From: Punctularia strigosozonata HHB-11173 SS5
Lineage: Eukaryota > Basidiomycota > Agaricomycetes > Corticiales > Punctulariaceae
NCBI RefSeq assembly: GCF_000264995.1
Contig: NW_006767442.1
Coordinates: 958,852 to 1,022,851 of the forward strand
DNA: 64,000 nt
Reading direction: 5' to 3'
The position numbers and the translations under genes are program-made. Of the stretch, positions 27,282 through 39,767 are shown piece by piece (the stretch's first letter is position 1; every line of letters starts with the position of its first letter). The notes beneath the pieces were generated by a model. That model did no database searches. It worked only from the letters and a program-made list of their open reading frames with translations, and was not told where the DNA came from.

Positions 27282-27384
27282 TGACAACTGTGAGATTCGA
27301 ACTCACGCCCCGAAACCGAGACTAGCAATCGAAGATCGTGGATGACCTGAAGCTAGCGCCTTAGACCAACTCGGCCAAGTTGCC
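27282..27384 (-). tRNA. tRNA-Leu (anticodon CAG), with an 18-nt intron
   Basis: Reading from 27384, the acceptor arm GGCAACT pairs with AGTTGTC (one G-U) ahead of discriminator A. The T arm is GTGAG-TTCGAAT-CTCAC, perfectly paired. The anticodon stem CTAGC/GCTAG holds the loop TT-CAG-G, and an intron at 27328-27345 interrupts the loop after position 37, the standard place. A long variable arm (class II) and the CAG anticodon (27347-27349) give leucine. No CCA is encoded, as expected in eukaryotes. Confidence 0.93.
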
Positions 27385-27469
27385 AATGGTGGTGCAGATC
27401 TTTTGACCGTTATCAGTGCTTATCACACGGACGCTCCTGCAGCTGTTCTGTACCCAATGAACGGACAGT

Positions 27470-27692
27470 ACTAAGATAGGGCTCATTCAGTTTCAACAGG
27501 CGTGATAAGTGCTGCGCAGCGAATTCCACTCGCTACGGGGCACACTCTCTAAATCTAAAACCACAATTCTCTTTGAATGCACATTATCTTGAAATCTGTG
27601 GCGGCGATTTCTGTGAATTTTGAGCGTAGAATATTTTATTCGACTAGCAAGACCCGGGGGACCTGTTGAAACTGAATGAGCCCTATCTTAGT
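27470..27692. mobile_element. MITE-like element with perfect 31-bp terminal inverted repeats
   Basis: The first 31 bases (27470-27500, starting ACTAAGATAGGGC) are the exact reverse complement of the last 31 (27662-27692). The 161-bp interior has no coding capacity. Size, perfect ends and lack of genes fit a miniature inverted-repeat DNA element. The flanking bases do not show a clear target duplication (a TA at the left side, TT at the right), so superfamily is unassigned. It lies 86 bp from the tRNA-Leu gene. Confidence 0.75.
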
Positions 27693-27977
27693 TTTGCCAA
27701 GCATCCTCCACACTCTGATGGATATCGCCTAATCGTACCCCAGATGATTTGCAATTAATACAGCATGTGCGTCAGAGAATACAGTAGATCCGTTGATGGC
27801 CATAAGTATATTAGCAATAGGAATGAAGCTCCGGAGAAACTCGTGGTCGATTTCTCGTATCAAAGACATTAACCATTCGTCATTCGGCGTCGCCGGGCTA
27901 GCTCCAATGGAGGTAGGCTGTCCGACTTCCCGCTCGTGTCCGCAATCCCGCCTAGTCAGATTTCAGTTCCGACGGAG

Positions 27978-30900
27978 TCAATACAGCGAAAGCACCGAGA
28001 ACATACCCGAGGCGCCGATGAAACTTGTATCCGACTCTGATTCCGGTTCATCCGAGGTCGGTTGGTCTGCAGAGTAGGACATCTGTTTGGGCAACATGGA
28101 ACGGCGTCGCTGTGAGAGAGCGATTTTATCAGGAAGCTGCTCTCGCAGGCAGAAGGTAATGCTAAACAACCTTGTTCGTTCCGGCCACATTAGCGCCCTC
28201 TAAATCCACCTCAAACTTCGATTCATCGACGCGGGCGCGCTGCTCCACGCATTCAACGACCCATGCGATACCGACGACAAATGGCTTCGGATCATTCAAG
28301 AGACTACAGCGAGATCAGGTGGCATAGCTCGATTAGGTAGTCCAATACTTACCGATATCGAGTCAAGGTACTCATCAAGCCATTTTTGTACACGATGTGG
28401 GTACATCGAGGGCCAACACGGCCTGTGAGCTAAAGCGAACGTGAATACAGAGAGATCCCGAGGGGTAAACTCAGCAGACCATACCTTCGCACCGAGACCC
28501 TTCAGCATTTCCACGAACAACGATCCGGCGTCGTCACCTTCATCAGTCTTCACGTCCACAAAAATCTTGCATTCCTTGAGGACATCAAGGGAGGGAGCGG
28601 GGAGAGGGTTGCTGCCCGATGGCTCTGTATTCCTATGAACCGACACGTGAGCGCCCACGCCGCGAGTACGCCCAATGGCTGCCGGAGCCGTGGCTGGTCC
28701 AGCGCCTTCGATTGGTGCCTGAGAGTCGCTAGCGACTCGCCTTCCCGGAAGAGACGGAGGAGGTCCCATAGTCGATGTTCCATCAGGCGTCTGTGGGATG
28801 CCTGACAACGATTGGGCAAGCATATGGGATGCCAACGAAGCCCGACGTGAGGCGCGTCCCTTCCGGGGATTCGTGGGATCGTGTGCATCGTCTTCGGAAA
28901 CGGCAGATTCATCCGGGTTCTTGAGCAAGTCCGCCATGCTGATACCCGAGAAGTCTAGGGGTGCAATTGGTCGCTGGTCACTGGACAGTCCGGACAAAAC
29001 GGGCGTTGCAAGGGAGACCTCGTCCGCCTCCGGCATAGATGGCGCCGCTCCACCCTTGACCGGACTGCCTGCAACAGTCGGCAAAGTCGACCTCTTGCTG
29101 GCCCTCTGACCGACTCCACCACCGACACCAAACATCTTTCTCGGGCCTTGAGCGGGATAGAGCTGGCCAGCGACAGAGCTTCCAACTACGCCGCGGTTTC
29201 TGTTAAACAGGCTCGTCCCACGATTGGCTATGGAATGGCCAGACGGTATTGACAGATCATTCGCTGTGGCCGTTTTCCGGGGACCTGATAGATCGCCATC
29301 TTTGGGAGCCGAAACTCGACCAACCCCGTTATCGTCCTTGGCCTTCGTTTCACTGCTGCTGCCCGCAGGCGCTTCATCGTCGTCTTCCAACTCTCTGTTG
29401 AAGCCCATACTTGTACTAGGGCGCGACGGAGGCGGCATAGCTAGTTTCTCCAGCGCCACAGAAAGGTTCGAAAGCGCCGACACAGGACGCGATATGCCAT
29501 CGGCCGGCTGCATATCGCCGAGCGAAGGTCGACGTGATAGTGATGGGATATGTGATGTAGATGTTGAAGGTCTGACTGTGCCCAATGTCTGCGTTCGGCG
29601 CAAAGAGGTTCCAACGGATGATCGGCGTGCGGGGCTACTGGGAGCCTTTGCTGGGAATGCATTCTTGACTGGTGACGACGGCATTGCTTTGGCAAGCGAG
29701 CTTGACGTCGGGTTGGCAAAGGAAGGAACTAAAGATTTTTGAACTGCACTATCGGACGTCTCCGGAAGCAGCTCCGCCCTCGTCATCTCGACTAGAGATA
29801 GAGAAGGTTTTTCGGGAGGAGCGAGGGTTGCTGGCGGGAAGGCCTCGGGAGGTTCTGCAGCAACGCATCAGCAGGCATATCAAATCTCGCAATAGTCCTC
29901 GCACCGGACTCTAGTTGTGTTCCAGGCAGGACACTGGGAACAGAAGCCTGTATTGGCTTGGGCTGCTCCTTGTCTCTCAGAGAGGATGAGCGCGTTACCC
30001 GTGTAGGTTGAGCTGGCGCCCTAGAGACGGGCTTCTTGAACGTAGCAGCAGGTTTCGTAACATTGCCAGAGCTCTTGGAAGAAGCACCGCGGGTATTTCT
30101 GCTCGCCGTACTCATAGACGAAACCGTCTTCTTCGCGGGGGCATTCTTCGACGTGGAGCTGGACGTAGAACTAGAAGATGCCTTGGTCGAAGTACCATCC
30201 CGAGATCTCATAGCGCGCACGAGCCCTCCGGGTTTGGGTTTGACCCCGACGTCCAGTGTCGTCTGGACGAGCTTCGATGGCGCTGGCCGCGGAAGCTTGC
30301 TATGCACGGATAGGCCTCTAGACTCCGAGTTGCTCTCCGTCACTGACCCAAAGCTCGCAGCGGGCAACGCATCGCCATCTCTGCTGATCCTAACAACCTG
30401 TCGCGGGTCGGGTACCTGAGGATCCACGACTTCCTGTTCCTTTTCCTGGGCTCTTTCCATCTCCTTTCCCTTCTCCCGTGCCTTCGCTACCTGTGCTTTG
30501 AACATAGCCAGCAATGTGCCCTGGCCACCTGTACGCCGGAATGGTGTCTCCGGTAGAGGTGTCAGAGGCGATAGGGGCGCAGTGGGGCGAAGGGCGGCGA
30601 TTGGCGCAGGGGTTGCGGATACAGGCTTGAAGCCGGGCGTAGCAGGCGCGATATTCACCGACGGTCCACTAAAGGCTCTGCGCTCCGCGCTATCTTCAGC
30701 AACAGTCCGTGCCCCCGTTCCGTGCCCTTCGATTCTGGTGCTCTGCAAGTCGACTGACATAGAATCCTTCATCGCATGCTCAACCTGACCCAACTCCGCG
30801 ATTTCTCGTTCTCTCTCTACGCTCTGTCTCTCTCCACCACCAAAGAACCTGTCCTCATCGCCAAGAACGCTCGCGGCTCTCCTCTTTTCTGGGGATTTGC

Positions 30901-31894
30901 TTGATGAACGTCGCTTAGCCTTCGATGGCGAGGGAGGTAGCTGCGTAAGATCTAGATGTGGTATAGACGCAGACCCTAAAAGACCTTTTTGGACGAGCGA
31001 GAGGCGACTAGCAGACACCGGTGTGGGTGGCACTGAACGTGCACGTCCTTCGGACCGGGCACTCTTTGGTGTACGGGGGATGCTAGGCCCAGGGCCAGGG
31101 GTTGTACCGGTTTCGTGTGCAGGTCGTAGGGGAATCGAGAACTCGATCGGTCTGTCGATGTCCATACGGTATGTATCTCTCGGGGTGAATGGAGGGGGTA
31201 AGGAAACGCCGCGTGTCCGCGAAGGCGTTGACAGATGACCGTTGCCAAAGAGGGACGGTGTCCTTGCGGGACCCATCTTCGATGATGGACTGGGCGAACC
31301 AGGGATGTCGTATGGTCCGGGAGTGCGGTCACGTTTGACACGTTTAGCCTCGCGCCCCTCTTGTGAGTTCTCATCCCCCGGCCGTTCACGACTCTGGCTT
31401 CTCCTTCGGCCCTCCTCCTGAAAGGGGGACGAATTGCGCTTCTGCGAGCCCCGCATGGGCGAGAAGGTGGGCGGACGATAAGATTGTAGGGCATATGCGA
31501 GTGTCGTCTTCGTGGGCTGGGATTGGCGTTCTTCGCCCACGTCCTCCATAGCCTGGTCGGGATCGGTCAAGGAATGAACTTCTAGTGTGGTATTGGCGCG
31601 TAGTAGTGGGGATTTTGGACTTATATGCGCAGCTAGGTTGACTTTCCTGGCCTCCTTCAGAGGTGAGCGATCCAACGACAGGCCGCTCAACAGGCTTTCG
31701 GGAAGAACGAGCTGAGAGCGAGTAGCACGTTTGATGCGATTGGTGTTGTCGAATGGAGCGCTGGTAGTATTAATTTCCGTCGTAGATGGAGCCGCCACTA
31801 AGATGTTATAGTTCGTATTCGGGTGCAGAGACATTAGAGCTTGAATTGCCGGCAGGGCTAGATGGCCGAAGGGACTTGATGAAGAACTATGCAA
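27978..31894 (-). CDS. Large BRCT-domain protein, mostly disordered
   Basis: Probable nuclear protein of the DNA-damage/cell-cycle type, called from its BRCT module. Four exons join in phase: 29905-31894, 28372-29854, 28171-28303 and 27978-28109, coding 1,245 aa. Residues 1 to about 1060 are serine/proline-rich with many SP/TP sites and basic patches (RRRSQSRERPGDE, KAKRRSSSKSPEKRRAAS). The BRCT region reads LKECKIFVDVKTDEGDDAG, LFVEMLKGLGAKVWSAEFT, HRVQKWLDD and then GIAWVVECVEQRARVDES, the last helix with its conserved tryptophan. The end is NVAGTNK/RRRSMLPKQ and an acidic tail. The donor at 28371 is chosen because it keeps phase; another GT lies nearby at 28352. Retaining the last intron would end the protein two codons on. 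The specific orthologue is not clear to me. Confidence 0.82.
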
Positions 31895-34432
31895 GTCAAA
31901 TGATGAGCTTCAACATCGTAGGTACAGCAACGCAGACACGGCGGAAGAGATATACAGAGGCCGCACTAGTCGGAATCACGGACGAAGTTCAATTACATAC
32001 CTTCAACCTATCACCCAATCCCACCCAAGCTTCACAGCCCAAGCTTCACAGCCGCAAGCGCTGCAATGCTGCAACTGATGTTACCCCGTCGCAGATATGT
32101 CTCTCCTCAGTGCTAATCCAATGAGTATCAGCTCACGCCAGCATCGAGGGGAAAGCAAGGATTGCTCGTCCGAGAGGAAGACACCAGAAGACACCCAACC
32201 AAAGCAATGTTCGCGGGTTCGGGCAACACGTGACCGTGACGTCCGTCGCGTTCTCTCAGAGTCATTGTCATACCGGGTTGCTGCCAATGCCATGCTGGAC
32301 CTTTGGTCTGACTTAGGCACGATGTATCGTCTCTACTGTTGGATGTGGCGTTATGCGGTACGACCTCCGATGACGAGTCAAGCTGTTGTCCGTACGCCCG
32401 ACGATGGCCGTCGTCCCTAAAATAGGCTTACTTATTGCTTATATACGATGTACTGTACACCTCGCACCCTCGCGCGATTGTAACCTAACGAGCCGGGCTA
32501 ATTTTGGCTCCCTCGCTGCCCGTCCGCACACGCATATCAACATCTACGGGATCTAGCTATCGCCACTTTCTCTGAGCACGCTCACTGCATCATCCTCCCC
32601 CAAGTCACACGTCCTTAGCGTTTTGGGTAGGTAGTAACAAATGACTGATGAGTCAACCACATTCAAAAACACAATGCTTCGGAGCCGCATACCTGATGTT
32701 ATCATTCCCTACACACCGAGTCATCGTCAGACTGCGTGCTCTCAGCGGTATTTACTGCATGTTGAGACCGGATTCCGTGTCGATCGATAGCTGAAGTTAA
32801 AGATTTCATAGGTGAGTGCAGATCATCTGCAAATTATTAGTACCTATTTTATTCAAATGGAGTCAGAGCATAGGGTATAGAGTCATGGTGAAAACGCGAG
32901 AGCGGTTATGGGCACCAACATAGCATTACACATCGCACCGTTTGGCCAAACGTCGGCTCGCCTCCGAATTTCGCAGTTGAACTCAATAACGGATTAACTG
33001 TATGAGATATTTCCCATGTCTCTTGCTCATCCCCATATTGCACCCGAAGCTACTGAAAGGCTGCCAGATAAAACCTTCTCACATCATCTCATTGAATAGA
33101 TAGCTCAAGGCCTATGCTCATGTAGTTTCAGATCGGTTTTTTCAGGAGCCATGCCGGCGGTCTATAGGGCGGTAGCGAAGAGAAGCTGCGTCACTTATTC
33201 TGTTGCTAGACGCCAAATGTATTGTCCACTCCGCTCTGAGAGATCGTTGGCGATGCAGCAAACTTGTATCCATAGGAAGCTCTCGTGCGAACACTGCGTA
33301 CACTGCAGCGCTTCGCATTCAGGGTGTGGAAGTCTAATTCGATGGGGACCAGCCTGATATATCGTGCTCAGGGAGACAAGGAATACAATTCTCGCTAGCA
33401 TTCCCATGAAGATAGCAAAGGTGTCGATACAACCGTCATCCCCGCCCTGCAATCCGGCTGCTTGAACAGGGAACAGCCTCGCGGCCCCCCCCCCTCTGCA
33501 AAAGACATACGTCTCTCGGGAACATGCCTGTCTTCCGGCTAGGAATGAGAAGGCGCCAGCGTCTCCCCTGCTATGTAGCATGCCTGATGTACAACGCATG
33601 GTGTCGCATATCTTTTGATTGAGCCTGGCAGAAGACTCGCGGAAGCTGCATTCGGAACAGCATGCGGACCCGGTTAGACGCTTGCACTTCACGTCGGGAA
33701 TACACCCAATCCTAGATCACACCGCTGCAGCACCGTTTAGCATGTTGTAGGGGTTTGTGACCAACCCATCACTTGGGGTATGTACGTACGCACGATTCAA
33801 GGTCCGTTGAACGCCGGGAAATGCGCCCGGAACACGTTGCACCGATGGCCGATCTGTGCATACATTTCGGGTATTTCGCTCAGTCAAAAGTACATAATGC
33901 GGCGTGAAGAGCACTGATTTGTAAAACCAGTTCAGCCAACTTACGAACAAGTAAGCGAAACATCCAGGTATGTATGACCACCGACCAGACGAGGGGCATG
34001 GTCACTCAGTTTCTTGACGTCAAAAGGGACCCAATCCAAAAAATTAGTATTATTAGCGTTGACAGGTGCAAGGACGATCTATAGCATCGACAATATAGCC
34101 TGAGTGCAGGATGTGATACCGACTGCAATATCTCCAGGAGGATCAGATCATGACTCTCAAGTTAGAAGCGGCAGTATAAGAACATCGAGAAAGGGCGTCA
34201 CAAAGCCAGAGACGTTGCAAGTTCTAGTCCAAGTAACCAGTGCATCTCGATTCTACAGTAAGATACGACACCAACACATGAAGCCAATGGGCAACCCGCC
34301 GCGCGAAATAATCCGCATGACGTCACGCGTTCCAGTCAGATTTTGTCACCGTACTACTGCGTTTGCGGCTTTACCTCCTGCACTGCCCAAGCTCGCAGCC
34401 AAGGCGAAAGTACTATTCACCTCGGTGACACG
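31895..34432. other. Intergenic region of 2.5 kb
   Basis: No supported gene. There is a cytosine homopolymer near 33486-33496. An open frame at 33195-33692 (-) is unusually long (165 codons) and cysteine-rich (CKRLTGSACCSECSF), but it has no signal peptide or family resemblance and runs through the homopolymer. I regard it as doubtful. Confidence 0.45.
32024..32051. repeat. Two tandem copies of a 14-bp unit
   Basis: The unit CCCAAGCTTCACAG occurs twice back to back, upstream of the BRCT gene. A small local duplication; no function is suggested. Confidence 0.7.
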
Positions 34433-35885
34433 ATGATCATCCAGCGCTTACCTACTACGTGCAACCGGTTGCAATGGCTGCGGTCGTCTTGGTATTCGTC
34501 AGGTCGTTCATTTTCATCGCTGGCGACACCGAACGCGTGCGACCGTTCATTTTCCACCAACAACACCAACGTAATGTCTCCTTTCTAAGTTCAGCCAAAG
34601 GAAGCCTCCCAAATCTGTGTTGATCGTCAACAAAACGGGGAGTCAATCAGTGCTCAACGCCATCGACAAGCTCCATAAGTTAGTATCACCGCTATGCACT
34701 CTGGTTCTGTGATTGACCCATTCAGGTATTTTGAAGCGAGACAGCCTGAAGTGAAGGTCTTGCACGAAGACGTTCATGATGCACCTACTCATAGGCCTCG
34801 ATGGGCGCCAGGTAAGATCGATCGCGTGATTGTTGGCCCCCTTCTCACTGCCTCCTAGGTTCTAATACAGAACCGATCGATCTCGTAGTCACGCTCGGCG
34901 GAGATGGGACTATACTTCACGCATCGTCTCTGTTCAAGACAGGTGCTGTGCCCCCGGTCCTCAGCTTTTCCATGGGAACCTTGGGATTCCTGTTGCCATT
35001 TCGTGAGTGGATTGGCCGGATTCCTTGGTAACATATACTGACCGCCTCTCGTTAGATTTTGATGATCATGTCCAGGCCCTCGACAGAGTCTTCAATGGGA
35101 CATACGGGATTCTTCATAGAATGAGGCTGTCTTGCACGTTTCATGCAGCACATGGCACGCACGCCAACCAGAAGGGCGAAGGCAGGCTGATTAATTCTCG
35201 GCGGTTGGTTCAAGCTCTGACGCTGGCCTGTAGGCTGGCAGGTAATGAATGAAGTGACACTTCACCGCAGTGCCCACCCGGGGCTGAATATAGTCGACAT
35301 ATTCGTGGATGGCCAACATTTAACTGAGGCAGTGGTATGTCAATGCCCGCTGTTGTCACTTGGGTCTCACATGCGGCATTGTCAGGCCGACGGGCTCATA
35401 ATATCAACGCCAACTGGATCGACGGCCTATTCTTTGTCTGCTGGAGGCCCCATTCTGCATCCTACCATGGAAGCAATCATCTTGACGCCGGTATGTCCAA
35501 GGAGTCTCTCATTCAGGCCGCTGGTGTTTCCGGCATCGGCGTCCATTACGTTACGGGTACGCACCTGCAATGTCAGTTGTTCCCGCCGACCGTCTAATGT
35601 CGCCATGAGCAGATCAACAACCGTAGTCGTGCGCCTGCGGGGACCTTCATGGACGGCCAAGAAACGCACATACTCAATCCAGGGGATTCAGTGACGGTCT
35701 CTGCATCTCCGTACCCTATTCCGTGCATCAGCAGATCATCAATCGCCGACTGCGGTATGTCGCCGCCCGGGAACACGCTTGATAAACCAACAAGCACAGA
35801 GGACGACTTCGTGAAGGATATCAATAGCCTTCTCCAGTATAACGCAACGTTCAGGAGCAAAGCGCTGCTGAAACACGATCGCTAA
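34433..35885 (+). CDS. NAD(H) kinase, probably mitochondrial
   Basis: ATP-NAD kinase making NADP(H) from NAD(H). Conserved blocks appear in order: [35 protein letters not shown] (the GGDG catalytic loop), [29 protein letters not shown] and [20 protein letters not shown]. The C-terminal ATGTF-like element reads [11 protein letters not shown]. It ends [11 protein letters not shown] at 35885. The ATG at 34433 gives a basic, arginine-spaced start ([19 protein letters not shown]) that looks like a mitochondrial presequence and suggests a Pos5-like role. The first junction (34491 to 34595) is the least sure: its donor is weak and the intron of 103 nt is long for this genome. Internal exons from 34595 on are in phase. 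Cytosolic Utr1-type function is the alternative. Confidence 0.85.
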
Positions 35886-36880
35886 TGAGTCGTGTAGTTG
35901 CGCTGTATTTGCGTTCGAACGCTCTCATGCGCAACTAGCCTTTCATACTACACGGCTAACCTTAGGGCCGCTGACTCCCCGCTGCCAAACTTGGCACCTG
36001 GGCTACCAAGGGTGCCGCACGAAAGCTGCGCGCTGCGCGGGTTCCTGATACTAGTCTAGAGATGTCCGAGAACGCGCCATGCTGTCGTGACTGCTTCCCG
36101 TTCCGTACGATAACCTGCGTGCATCTTTAAAGTATCTTCAAATAGCCGTGTCTTGCCATAGAATACAGGCCCTGCCTTAGTGACGATGTGAAAATAGTTC
36201 ACTCTCTGTGAGTTCGCGGTTGCTGGCTGTACATCCTGAATTAAAAGTATCCAGATTTTCTAGGTAGCCACTTACTATCAGTCCACAACCCGCATGCGAC
36301 TATTTCGAATTCGGAGCTCCGCCCCTACGTCGATCACCTCATTCAGACAGCCTAATGACGGGAACACGGGATTTCTGGATGAAGTGCAGGTAGTGCTCAT
36401 TACGGACTATGGATTGGGGCTTTCATTCATCATATGGAATGCTTAGTTCCTGCAGATATGACTGATTTCTGGGGGTCTAGTGGGTGTGCGCGCTATTAGC
36501 CGCGGAAACATTCAATATTTGAAACCTGTGAACGAACGGGAAGACGAACGGCGGTGTATAAGTATACCGTTCAGACGATTCTACGCAACGGATAATATCA
36601 ACAAACAGCAATCCTTCATCCTGGCAGCCTGACATTCCAGCGGGTTCTGAACTTCGTATCTCCATTGGTGGACACAGAGTACTGCCGCAGCCTAATCGCA
36701 CAGTCATACATGGCACAGTCGACAGCCGCAAGATCATGATATGAATCAGTTCGAAGAGTCTACAATAGCGTCTTTGTTGAGTCCGCAGCTGTGCGGGAAT
36801 AGTCATATACGGGATTAAACAGTGACGGAAGAGTAAATCGATGCGTCGTATTCACGTAAAGGATATATGGAAGTGGTCCT
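35886..36880. other. Intergenic region at the left border of the accessory island
   Basis: I find no supported gene. An open frame at 36477-36806 (-) has no recognisable content. Confidence 0.5.
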
Positions 36881-37353
36881 TCAAAAGAGTTGCTGGCACC
36901 ATTTAGCGAATCTCGTGCATCGCGAAGACGGCGGGGAACGAACGGAGTTCATCTCGCGTTTAACTTCCGGTTTATATGACTCGTTGTACACTGGAGGCTT
37001 GTCTTCTTTCACCACGATATCGACAATTTCGAATCGGGCAAGCGTCGATAAGATAGATGTCCATGCAGTAGGTGCAATCTCGACCGTCTTTCGCTTGCCT
37101 TCCACGAAGCTTGTGATAAAAAGTGCCACTTTCTGTCTTATCACGTTGCTGAGCTCTTCAGGAAACGCCGCGTATGCATCACCAATAGCTCGCTATGCCT
37201 TCGTGGTGAATCATCATTGGAACAACGTTTAAGATGTGTGCCTACCTCGTACTCAGAGGTTGGTGTTACGTAGACCAACTTATCGCCCATCCGATACGTA
37301 ATGATATCGGCAGAGTGGGGGAGCGGTCCATGTTGAGGCTTGCTTGGATCCAT
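36881..37353 (-). CDS. Island paralogue A, small protein of unknown family
   Basis: Function unknown. Two exons, 37246-37353 and 36881-37192, join in phase 0 across a 53-nt intron (37193-37245), coding 139 aa. The protein starts MDPSKPQHGPLPHSADIITY. It carries the family pattern shared with copies B, C and D: a D-(I/L)-(I/L)-T-(Y/F)-R element, YV.P.S.Y just before the intron, AYAAFPEEL after it, then TVEIAPTAWTSILSTLARFE and a PPVY element. No signal peptide, membrane segment or known catalytic motif is visible. It is the most diverged of the four in the core and has a different, arginine/serine-rich tail ending KWCQQLF. Its validity rests on conservation of both sequence and intron place with the three paralogues. 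Confidence 0.72.
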
Positions 37354-38556
37354 ACGGTTTGCTGAGAAGGTAGAAACTGTGTAGCGGCATATCACCTCCG
37401 TGTACTTATGGTCGTTGGCGTGAGCATCGCGGGGGCTAATTACCAAAATATCCAACGATACCGGCCTATTGGTCATATTCAAAGTTCCGGCGTTGTATAA
37501 GCGCCAATACGTGCGCCTTCAGCTAACGCTCGAACCTACATCTGGCGCTCATAATGCTATACACCAGAATTCCTCCGATACACCCGGGCGTATGGCTGTT
37601 ACTTTTGCCCCAAATTTGAATACGTCTGGTGGTCCGGAATTTGACGACATGTCTGTGCCTAAGAAGTAAGCGCAGGCACAAATTGGGTCGTCTTCCGTGC
37701 GGTACGGATCATGTGGCTATCGTTTCCGTGCGACGTGTGTTGACCAAGTGCTGACGCTACCAAGCGGACAATGGGAGTTACGGCGAGTTTGCACGAACGG
37801 GCGAAGTCTGCGGAAATGTAAATTGACTCAATGCATTGGGTGCACAGGGTGAAAGAGCGGTACCTGTAGTCATCGGAAGCATGGTCACACCGATTGCTGA
37901 CAGCTACCGGAGTGAGCGATGAGCAATGACTAGCGCTTATATCATTGCGATATTCCTGAGACATTTCTTACTTGTCAGCCAGCTAACGTTCGTAGACAAT
38001 CACACTTAAGCAGGAGTCAGTTCTTGACAACATGACCAGATGGTTTTTGCTTTGCGCCTGCTGAGAACATGGAAGCGTTGGGTCCGACTTTCTTGGATGC
38101 TTCACATGACGTGCTTGACAGAACATTCACCACGAGCGCACCCGCAGATCCGACCGCTGGTCATGCATGGGAAGCAACGTGCGGTGTTTGAGACGCGGGA
38201 CGTGGCGTACTTTTGGATCTGCGTGCAAAGAAGCAGAGGCTGGTAAAGTCTACGCACTATGACGTGTGTTAAGTATGTTGCGTTGGTGCATTCTATGGGC
38301 ACCGCATGCTATTCATTCAAGAACTCGCAATAATAGCATGTTACGTCGGTGAGGACGTCATGTCCGAGGAGTGATAGATGAACGCCAGCGTTGCCGCAAT
38401 CATATCATACAGCGAGCGCACTCCTAGAGCTTGAAACAGTGACCGCACCATCATCGTGTGTAAGGTGTCCGGGATTTCTGCGAGGGGGTTTATGAGGGTT
38501 CTGGTGGTCGTAATGCGCTTCATTCAGTCACGTCTTCATGGCAGAATATCGGAACA
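37354..38556. other. Intergenic region in the accessory island
   Basis: No supported gene. Short frames at 37469-37669 (+) and 38341-38523 (-) have no recognisable content. Confidence 0.45.
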
Positions 38557-39063
38557 TCAACGAGAAAACTTTTTCTTCATCCATGCAGACGCACGACTGG
38601 AGCCTGCATTAGATCCCTTGTCATCGCAAATGGCCGATGAGGACGATGGGTTTGCAGGGCTAGAGTCGCGTTCCGCGGGATAGGCCGGGGGAGCCAACGG
38701 TGGCACAATATCCACGTTGATGATTTCGAACCTATGCAAGGTCCGAACGAGCGCATCCCAGGCGTTAGGAAAGATGCGTATTGATCTCGACTCGTTGGCC
38801 TGGCCAACGAACGCTTGGACAGAAAGCGAGACGCGATCCGGGGAGACGCCCAACAGGGAGTCTGCAAAGGCGTCGAATGCCGTCTCTATTGCATGCTGAA
38901 ATTTCTCGGTCGTCAATCAAACCTCTCTGCGTGACACGAGTGGCGCGCGTACCTGATAATTTCTTGGTGAGACGACGTACGTTATGGCACCGGTCGTCCG
39001 CAATCGGAAAGTCAGAAGGTCAGGAGCCTGTGTATCCAGTTGGTGGCCGATTTTGAGAGACAT
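38557..39063 (-). CDS. Island paralogue B, small protein of unknown family
   Basis: Function unknown. Exons 38953-39063 and 38557-38895 join in phase 0 across a 57-nt intron, coding 149 aa. It starts MSLKIGHQLDTQAPDLLTFR; after the intron it reads HAIETAFDAFADSLLGV, SLSVQAFVGQ and SIRIFPNAWDALVRTLHRFE. A serine-rich tail ends MKKKFSR. It is closest to copy C: by eye 52 of 60 bases match between 38725-38784 and 44108-44167. It stands head-to-head with the decayed asteroid-like copy that begins at 39768, exactly as C stands to the intact asteroid-like gene. A TATATA at 39153-39158 lies about 90 bp upstream. No secretion or membrane signal is visible. Confidence 0.75.
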
Positions 39064-39767
39064 GGCACAATATAGAGAGAAAGCAGAGGAAGGGGTGATA
39101 GCTATGGCAGGATGCAGGGTATAAGTATGCCGGAACTTCGACGGTGGCCTGGTATATAGCCTCTCGAACCGCAGCATGTCACGGTCAGAGGCCACAGCAT
39201 TGATGTGAACAAAAGAGAAGTAACACATTGGATGCTCTTATTGTAAAAATTAACCGACTAAGCAAGCGCACGGCCAACTGGCGCAACTGGGAGAGAGGTA
39301 CAGCCAGTCATTCCCGCCATCGAGTAACAGGGTCATGACAGCTGGTACGATCGAAGGCGGAGCGGAAATATAACTGACAGTGGAGACAGCGGCGGTGTGG
39401 CAAGGAGCATAACCGTGTCGTTGTACGCGAGAGAGACCATACGTGTGAAGGTAGGTAGGTATATTTCCGGCGCGGTCCCAATAGCGGAACAACCGGTTGC
39501 CGCACCGCAACGCGACGGATTACGGTATCATGATTCATCAGCCAAGGTCATGGTCGTACAATGGCAGTCGCTCTCTGCTCGTTGCCGCATCAGATACAAT
39601 CGGTGTCCTTAGGAGCATATCATCACTCTGCATGCATACGGGGAATTATGCATCCTAAAGTCTCAGTTCCTGTTGGAAGGCGTAGGACCGTGGCTATCTT
39701 GGATTCCCCATATAACGGTACGTCGAGGTTGCACGTTCAGCCAGAGTTTAAGCTGATTAAAGCATAA
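39064..39767. promoter_or_regulatory. Divergent region between paralogue B and the decayed asteroid-like gene
   Basis: A TATATA at 39153-39158 fits a promoter for paralogue B. On the other side, the counterparts of asteroid exons 1 and 2 should lie here, but I cannot align them with confidence. Confidence 0.45.

Noticed and set aside
33195-33692. Cysteine-rich 165-codon frame as a possible small secreted effector
   Set aside because: No signal peptide, no ordered cysteine pattern like that of hydrophobins, and it crosses a cytosine homopolymer; probably chance.
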